From NCBI GenBank assembly GCA_000999315.1, contig LCFW01000005.1, positions 25,458 to 89,457 on the forward strand: a DNA stretch of 64,000 nt, read 5' to 3'. A program made the translations under genes and the position numbers. Of this stretch, positions 60,151 to 64,000 are shown piece by piece. Each line of letters starts with the position of its first letter. Position 1 is the first letter of the stretch. The stretch comes from Candidatus Peregrinibacteria bacterium GW2011_GWF2_43_17. GTDB taxonomy: Bacteria > Patescibacteriota > Gracilibacteria > UBA1369 > UBA12470. Below the pieces are notes generated by a model. It did not search any database. It was given only the letters and a program-made list of their open reading frames with translations, and was not told the origin of the DNA.

Positions 60151-60555
60151 CTACGCATTTATCCAATATCCGTGCAAATTACAATGTTCTACCGCTTCAA
60201 GCGAGCTATCAAATTTTACACCATCAAAGACTGCGACAGGGTCGGTTCCGGGCTTCAATGAGACCTTTTTAAAAACCCCGCCATTTTTATATAAAACGAC
60301 AGTCATAATGTAATGCGTTTCCAACATCGGATGAGGTACCGCGCCGATTTTCACTTTTAAAAAATCGCCATCCGCCTCAATAACCGGCACATGCTTTTCT
60401 TGAGCCTCGCCACCGGTAAACTCTTCTCCGAGATGATGGACTCTTTCAAACTCGGATTTTGGAGCTCCGCAAACCGGGCATACCCAAGAATCAGGCAAAG
60501 TTCGAATATCCCCTTTAAACTTATACGCGCAAATTTTACATATGTGTTGATCCAT
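60151..60555 (-). CDS. Rubredoxin-superoxide reductase fusion
   Basis: A 134-residue protein. Residues 1-40 are a rubredoxin-like knuckle with C6/C9 and C26/C29 ([11 protein letters not shown]). Residues 52-134 are a superoxide reductase domain with the full iron site: K54 and H55 in EKHVPVI, H75 and H81 in [10 protein letters not shown], and C125 and H128 in EHCNLHGYW. Superoxide reductase turns superoxide into peroxide without releasing oxygen, as in anaerobes; the rubredoxin part can supply electrons. It lies 9 bp after mutL on the same strand, so they are probably one transcript. Confidence 0.9.
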   Translation of the reverse strand: MDQHICKICAYKFKGDIRTLPDSWVCPVCGAPKSEFERVHHLGEEFTGGEAQEKHVPVIEADGDFLKVKIGAVPHPMLETHYIMTVVLYKNGGVFKKVSLKPGTDPVAVFDGVKFDSSLEAVEHCNLHGYWINA

Positions 60556-60564
60556 TTTTATTTT

Positions 60565-62244
60565 TTACAGTCTTCTCCCGAACATCTTTTCCAATTCTCC
60601 ATACGTCATCCTTATCATTGTAGGCCTTCCGTGCGGGCATGTCTCTTTTCTATCTATTTTAAAAAGCTCGTCAATCAGAGCAACCTGCTCTTCATGCGAT
60701 AATTTCTGTCCAAACTTAACCGCGCTTCTGCATGCCGCAAAATGTATGAGATAATCTCTTTTTGACTGCATCGAGCCACCCGATTTTTTAAGCTCCGAAA
60801 GATCATCAATAAGCCCTCTCAAAATCTCTCCCGAGTCATTTTTAACCATATCTGCGGGCAAAGAAGTTACCAAAAAAGTATTTCCTCCAAACTCTTCGAC
60901 TTCGACGCCGATTTCTTTTAAAGAACCCAGATTGCTCCTTATAATCTCCGCTTCGGCCGCCCCGAAATCTATCGGTTGCGGGGCCAACACGGCTTGTGAA
61001 ACCAACTGAGACTTTTTAACCGTATCCAGAATTTTTTCATACATAACTCTCTCGTGCGCCGCATGTTGATCTATAATAACCAACCCGTTGTCATCCTCCG
61101 CCAAGATGTACGAATTCGCAATCTGCGCAACAGGCTTCAATTCCGATGTTCTACCTTTTTGCATTATCTCGATAAAATCTTTTATGCCACCGGGTTCCCT
61201 GAATTCCATTTGTAACGGGATGGCAGTATCAGCCTCGATTTGCACTTTCGGCACAAGGATATTTTTATTCAAAGCCGACTCCACGCACCCGTAAACCGAT
61301 CTGTAAACTTCGTTTTGTTTCAAAAATCGCACCTCCAATTTCCTGGGATGAACGTTCACATCAACATCTTCCGGGATAACCTTAATATTAAGTAAAAACC
61401 ACGGAAACTTCTCGTGCATCAACATCGAATAATAAGCCTCCTTAACCGCATGAGCGATAATATTACTCTGTATCAGGCGACCGTTTAGAACTATAAATTG
61501 CCCCTTCTTGTTTGACCTTGAAACTATCGGCTTGCCTATAAAGCCGTTTATCGAAAATCCCGTCCCTCCGTAATAAACGGGTACCAAATTGTCATAAATT
61601 TCCTTCCCGAAAATCGCCAAAATTCTATTCTCCGATATATCCGACGAAACATCCAAAACAACCTTCCCATCAGATATAAGCTTAAAAGCGATATCCGGTC
61701 TCGAAATGGAAAATCCCTGCATAAGCTCGATTATATATCTGGTTTCGGTGCTCTCGTTCTTCATATATTTTCTTCTTGCCGGGGTGTTGTAAAACAGGTT
61801 GAAAACCGAAATTTTAGTTCCCGGAGCGCACCCGCAATCCGACACGTCGAATATAACGCCTCCTTTTGCCTTCAAAAACGTGCCCGAAACGTCATCTTTC
61901 CTTCCGGTTTCCATCTCCGTCATAGATACGGATGCTATAGAGGCCAAAGCCTCTCCTCTGAAGCCCAAAGTGGATATGGCGAAAAGGTCCTTCCCGCTCG
62001 CAATCTTACTTGTTGCATGCCTTTCCCAAGCCATTTTGGCGTCCTCGCGGAGCATCCCGGATCCGTTATCGGATACGATTATCGCCTCAAGTCCGCCGGA
62101 TACTATTTCACAAGTTATCTCGGTTGAACCGGCATCTATCGCATTTTCAACAAGCTCTTTTACGACGGAAGCGGGTCTTTCAACAACCTCTCCCGCGGCG
62201 ATCTGATTTATAAGTGATTCGGGTAGAACTCTTATTAAAGCCAT
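60565..62244 (-). CDS. mutL: DNA mismatch repair protein MutL
   Basis: A 559-residue MutL. The N-terminal GHKL ATPase has IAAGEVVERPASVVKELVENAIDAG, SDNGSGM and GFRGEALASI. The C-terminal endonuclease domain carries DQHAAHERVMYE, fitting DQHA-x2-E-x4-E, plus AACRSAVK and CPHGRP near the end. It is therefore of the nicking type found in organisms without MutH. No mutS is in the window. The gene runs leftward and is followed by the superoxide reductase gene. Confidence 0.95.
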   Translation of the reverse strand: MALIRVLPESLINQIAAGEVVERPASVVKELVENAIDAGSTEITCEIVSGGLEAIIVSDNGSGMLREDAKMAWERHATSKIASGKDLFAISTLGFRGEALASIASVSMTEMETGRKDDVSGTFLKAKGGVIFDVSDCGCAPGTKISVFNLFYNTPARRKYMKNESTETRYIIELMQGFSISRPDIAFKLISDGKVVLDVSSDISENRILAIFGKEIYDNLVPVYYGGTGFSINGFIGKPIVSRSNKKGQFIVLNGRLIQSNIIAHAVKEAYYSMLMHEKFPWFLLNIKVIPEDVDVNVHPRKLEVRFLKQNEVYRSVYGCVESALNKNILVPKVQIEADTAIPLQMEFREPGGIKDFIEIMQKGRTSELKPVAQIANSYILAEDDNGLVIIDQHAAHERVMYEKILDTVKKSQLVSQAVLAPQPIDFGAAEAEIIRSNLGSLKEIGVEVEEFGGNTFLVTSLPADMVKNDSGEILRGLIDDLSELKKSGGSMQSKRDYLIHFAACRSAVKFGQKLSHEEQVALIDELFKIDRKETCPHGRPTMIRMTYGELEKMFGRRL

Positions 62245-62305
62245 AAAATTAAGTTAAGCGAAACACATTGTGCTAATCGTTTGCCTGTTTGCATACCAAA
62301 TAAAG

Positions 62306-62333
62306 TTGACAAACACAAAAAAGCAAGTAAAAT
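62306..62333 (+). promoter_or_regulatory. Promoter of the LysM-M23 peptidase gene
   Basis: TTGACA (62306-62311), 16-bp spacer, TAAAAT (62328-62333). The leader to the ATG at 62423 is about 85 nt. Confidence 0.5.
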
Positions 62334-62422
62334 ATCCTTTCAAAGTGCTAAAATCCAGACACGTAAGCTAATAATAACTATGTGTCTATAAGTTTATCCG
62401 CCTACAAAACTACCCACGCACC

Positions 62423-63661
62423 ATGTCGCAAGTAAACGAAGAAGCGCGTAAAACCAGGCACAAGAAGTTTTTCTCCATATATGCGGCAAGTCCGACAACG
62501 GGGAAAATCAAGCACGGCTTATCGAAAGTCGGAAGATACTTGAGCGCATACTCTCCGATTAATATAAGTCTGCCATCGGTTGATTTGCAAAGTCCGGAAT
62601 CACCCGTATTTACACCGAGAAAATTCGCCAAAAACATGGTAATCATGACATTGGCTTTCTTTGTTTTGATATCTTTTGATATAGGGCAAGCTTCGGTTAT
62701 AGGGCAAGGTGCGGGATGGGAGATGGAAGAGGCAGGGGATTTGTTGGCTTTGACAACAGATCTCAATCTTCTTGCCGACCAAGAAGGCTATTTGGTAAAA
62801 GCCATGCCCATGAACGGCACGCCGACGTATCAAGAAAACAGAACGGAAGATGTCTCTTACACAGTGCAAAGCGGCGATACGTTATCAGGTATAGCTTACC
62901 GATTCGGCTTGAATCAAGACACGATAATGGCGGCTAACAGTATGACTAACGCCAACTACCTTAAATCCGGCAAAGACTTAACGGTTCCGCCGAAAGACGG
63001 TGCTTACATCAAAGTTGAAAGCGGCGACACTTTGGAATCTTTGATAACGGAGTACAACGGAGATATCGATCTTACAAAAAAGGTTAATGACATAGGAGAA
63101 GATAACGCAGTTGTCGAAGGCGAGAAAATATTTATAGCGGGCGAAGAAGTTGCCGAAAAATATATCGCATCCATCAAGCCGGTCTATACGGCCTCCTCGT
63201 ATACCAGTACTTATAGTTACACCTATTCGTCGGACGGTACTTCGTACGACAGCGTTGATGTTGAAACGACTTACGCATCCGCGGATTTCGTTTATCCGAC
63301 GCAAGGTGTTCTGACTTGCGGCTGGAAATGTTATTACGGACATTACGCGTACGATATCGGTAACAGATCGCAACCCGCGATAGTTGCGGCTTCGGACGGT
63401 ACGGTTACGACTGCGGCTTACGGTTGGAACGGAGGTTACGGAAATTACGTGGTTATAGATCATGGCAACGGATACACGACCCTATACGCCCACATGGAAG
63501 AGTTATATGTTTCGGAAGGCGAATATGTGACTATGGGCACGGCTATCGGTAAAATGGGCAATACGGGTAAAGTATGGGGAGCGACAGGCATACACTTGCA
63601 CTTCGAAATCAGTTACGACGGTACGAAATTCCCGGCTTGCGACGTGGGGATATGTTACTAG
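62423..63661 (+). CDS. LysM-domain M23 metallopeptidase (peptidoglycan hydrolase)
   Basis: A 412-residue protein. Residues 71-89 form a membrane anchor. Two LysM domains follow (about 145-189, YTVQSGDTLSGIAYRFG; and 195-240, VESGDTLESLITEY), then a Ser/Tyr/Thr-rich linker, then an M23 domain (about 288-405). The zinc ligands are H307 and D311 (GHYAYDIG) and H393 (HLHFE), with H357 and H391 as catalytic histidines. All are intact, so it should cut peptidoglycan cross-links. Its TAG stop is made partly by the left end of a MITE-like element. Confidence 0.92.
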   Translation: MSQVNEEARKTRHKKFFSIYAASPTTGKIKHGLSKVGRYLSAYSPINISLPSVDLQSPESPVFTPRKFAKNMVIMTLAFFVLISFDIGQASVIGQGAGWEMEEAGDLLALTTDLNLLADQEGYLVKAMPMNGTPTYQENRTEDVSYTVQSGDTLSGIAYRFGLNQDTIMAANSMTNANYLKSGKDLTVPPKDGAYIKVESGDTLESLITEYNGDIDLTKKVNDIGEDNAVVEGEKIFIAGEEVAEKYIASIKPVYTASSYTSTYSYTYSSDGTSYDSVDVETTYASADFVYPTQGVLTCGWKCYYGHYAYDIGNRSQPAIVAASDGTVTTAAYGWNGGYGNYVVIDHGNGYTTLYAHMEELYVSEGEYVTMGTAIGKMGNTGKVWGATGIHLHFEISYDGTKFPACDVGICY

Positions 63662-63840
63662 GCAGTGTTCACGTAGATTTTGTGCAGTTCAAGGCACGAC
63701 GACGAAGTGATACTGAATCTGTAGCTTCCCTTCGGGTTGAGGCATAACATATCTGTCTTAGGTACAGCGCACTCCTCGTGTCGTGAATCCAGACATGTTA
63801 TGCACCAACCATCGTAAAAAATATATGTGAACACTGCCTA
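63659..63840. mobile_element. MITE-like element with TAGGCAGTGTTCAC ends
   Basis: A 182-bp noncoding element. Left end TAGGCAGTGTTCAC (63659-63672) and right end GTGAACACTGCCTA (63827-63840) are perfect 14-bp inverted repeats, with partial similarity for another 10 bp. TA at both ends fits a TA target site. The 32-nt stretch at 63684-63715 is an inverted match (2 mismatches) to 12833-12864. A deleted copy lies at 33359-33418. No transposase is present. Confidence 0.75.
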
Positions 63841-64000
63841 GGGTGCGCAGACCCTAATTTGGAGCAGAAGAGAGGGGGGGGCAAAAAAAACGACGTCAAG
63901 TAAATCTTGACATACGGTTTTCGACGAGGGGCTATTTGCGCTTATTCTTGCGGAGAATTGTCGAAAATTTGTTGTCGGGCGAGTTTGACAAAGGGGGAGG
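63662..64000. other. Non-coding end of the window
   Basis: After the MITE-like element (to 63840) the last 160 bp hold no ORF I can support. There is a G8-C-A8 run at 63874-63890 and two TTGACA-like hexamers without a matching -10. The next gene is probably beyond the window. Confidence 0.6.

Noticed and set aside
63907..63912. TTGACA near the right edge as a promoter
   Set aside because: No -10-like sequence lies 16-18 bp downstream, and the next gene is outside the window.
1..64000. Alternative genetic code with TGA read as glycine
   Set aside because: Many well-recognised genes (aroE, csoR-neighbour overlaps, the ATGA junctions) end at TGA at the expected length, and no conserved glycine is encoded by TGA.
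1..64000. tRNA, rRNA, tmRNA, RNase P or CRISPR array
   Set aside because: I looked for T-loop-like GGTTCGAATCC patterns, conserved rRNA blocks and regularly spaced repeats and found none that hold up.

Overview
The window looks like a chromosome segment from a Patescibacteria (CPR) bacterium. Peregrinibacteria or a relative is my best guess, from family content only. Supporting signs are very tight gene packing with many ATGA overlaps, an alanyl-tRNA synthetase of only 588 residues without the usual C-terminal domain, many lineage-type hypothetical proteins (DUF4012, DUF3352-like, a stand-alone VirB4/TraG-type ATPase, giant Cys-rich proteins), and few biosynthetic genes. TGA is used as an ordinary stop, so the Gracilibacteria/SR1 recoded table does not apply. 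I found no rRNA, tRNA or CRISPR array.

Layout. 1-4.5 kb: surface-glycan genes (truncated membrane protein, GtrA flippase, GT4, methyltransferase, CDP-paratose-type epimerase). 4.7-7.3 kb: a PKD/LamG surface protein whose promoter carries a poly-G spacer, then a MerR-GHKL ATPase plus STAS-like pair. 7.3-13.8 kb: a second glycan cluster (GT4, FemAB-like, DegT-like aminotransferase, a GT4-polysaccharide deacetylase fusion, GT2), split by a MITE-like element with outward-facing -10 boxes. 13.8-29.2 kb: housekeeping and envelope genes (DUF1385, amidohydrolase, nnrD, mscS, SPFH, aroE, lspA, ftsW/rodA, murG, two PH-domain-like membrane proteins, LemA, miaB).

29.3-47.5 kb is the most unusual part. 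Four paralogous giant Cys-rich proteins sit at two loci, and each locus is transcribed divergently from its own TrmB-family regulator. One Cys-rich gene is in an operon with a PLP enzyme, and three lie in tandem. alaS, a guanine-deaminase-like gene and a VirB4/TraG-like ATPase with two unknown partners lie between them. One Cys-rich gene carries an in-frame palindromic insertion that its paralogues lack.

47.6-52.3 kb: an HTH-nucleotidyltransferase/HEPN toxin-antitoxin pair and a copper island (CsoR, an HMA-SafE-cupredoxin fusion, CopA) with a candidate CsoR operator. 52.5-63.7 kb: DUF3352-like, DUF4012, a ferritin-like/VIT1 fusion, a 1005-residue divergent RelA/SpoT-like protein, rubredoxin-superoxide reductase, mutL and a LysM-M23 peptidase. 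A second MITE-like element follows.

Small repeats explain much of the spacer DNA: degenerate 7-bp tandem arrays in seven spacers, usually abutting start codons; two TA-bounded MITE-like elements plus a remnant; and several palindromic families. Promoters with a TTGCA-type -35, 17-bp spacing and TATAAT recur. All functional calls come from reading motifs, not from database searches.
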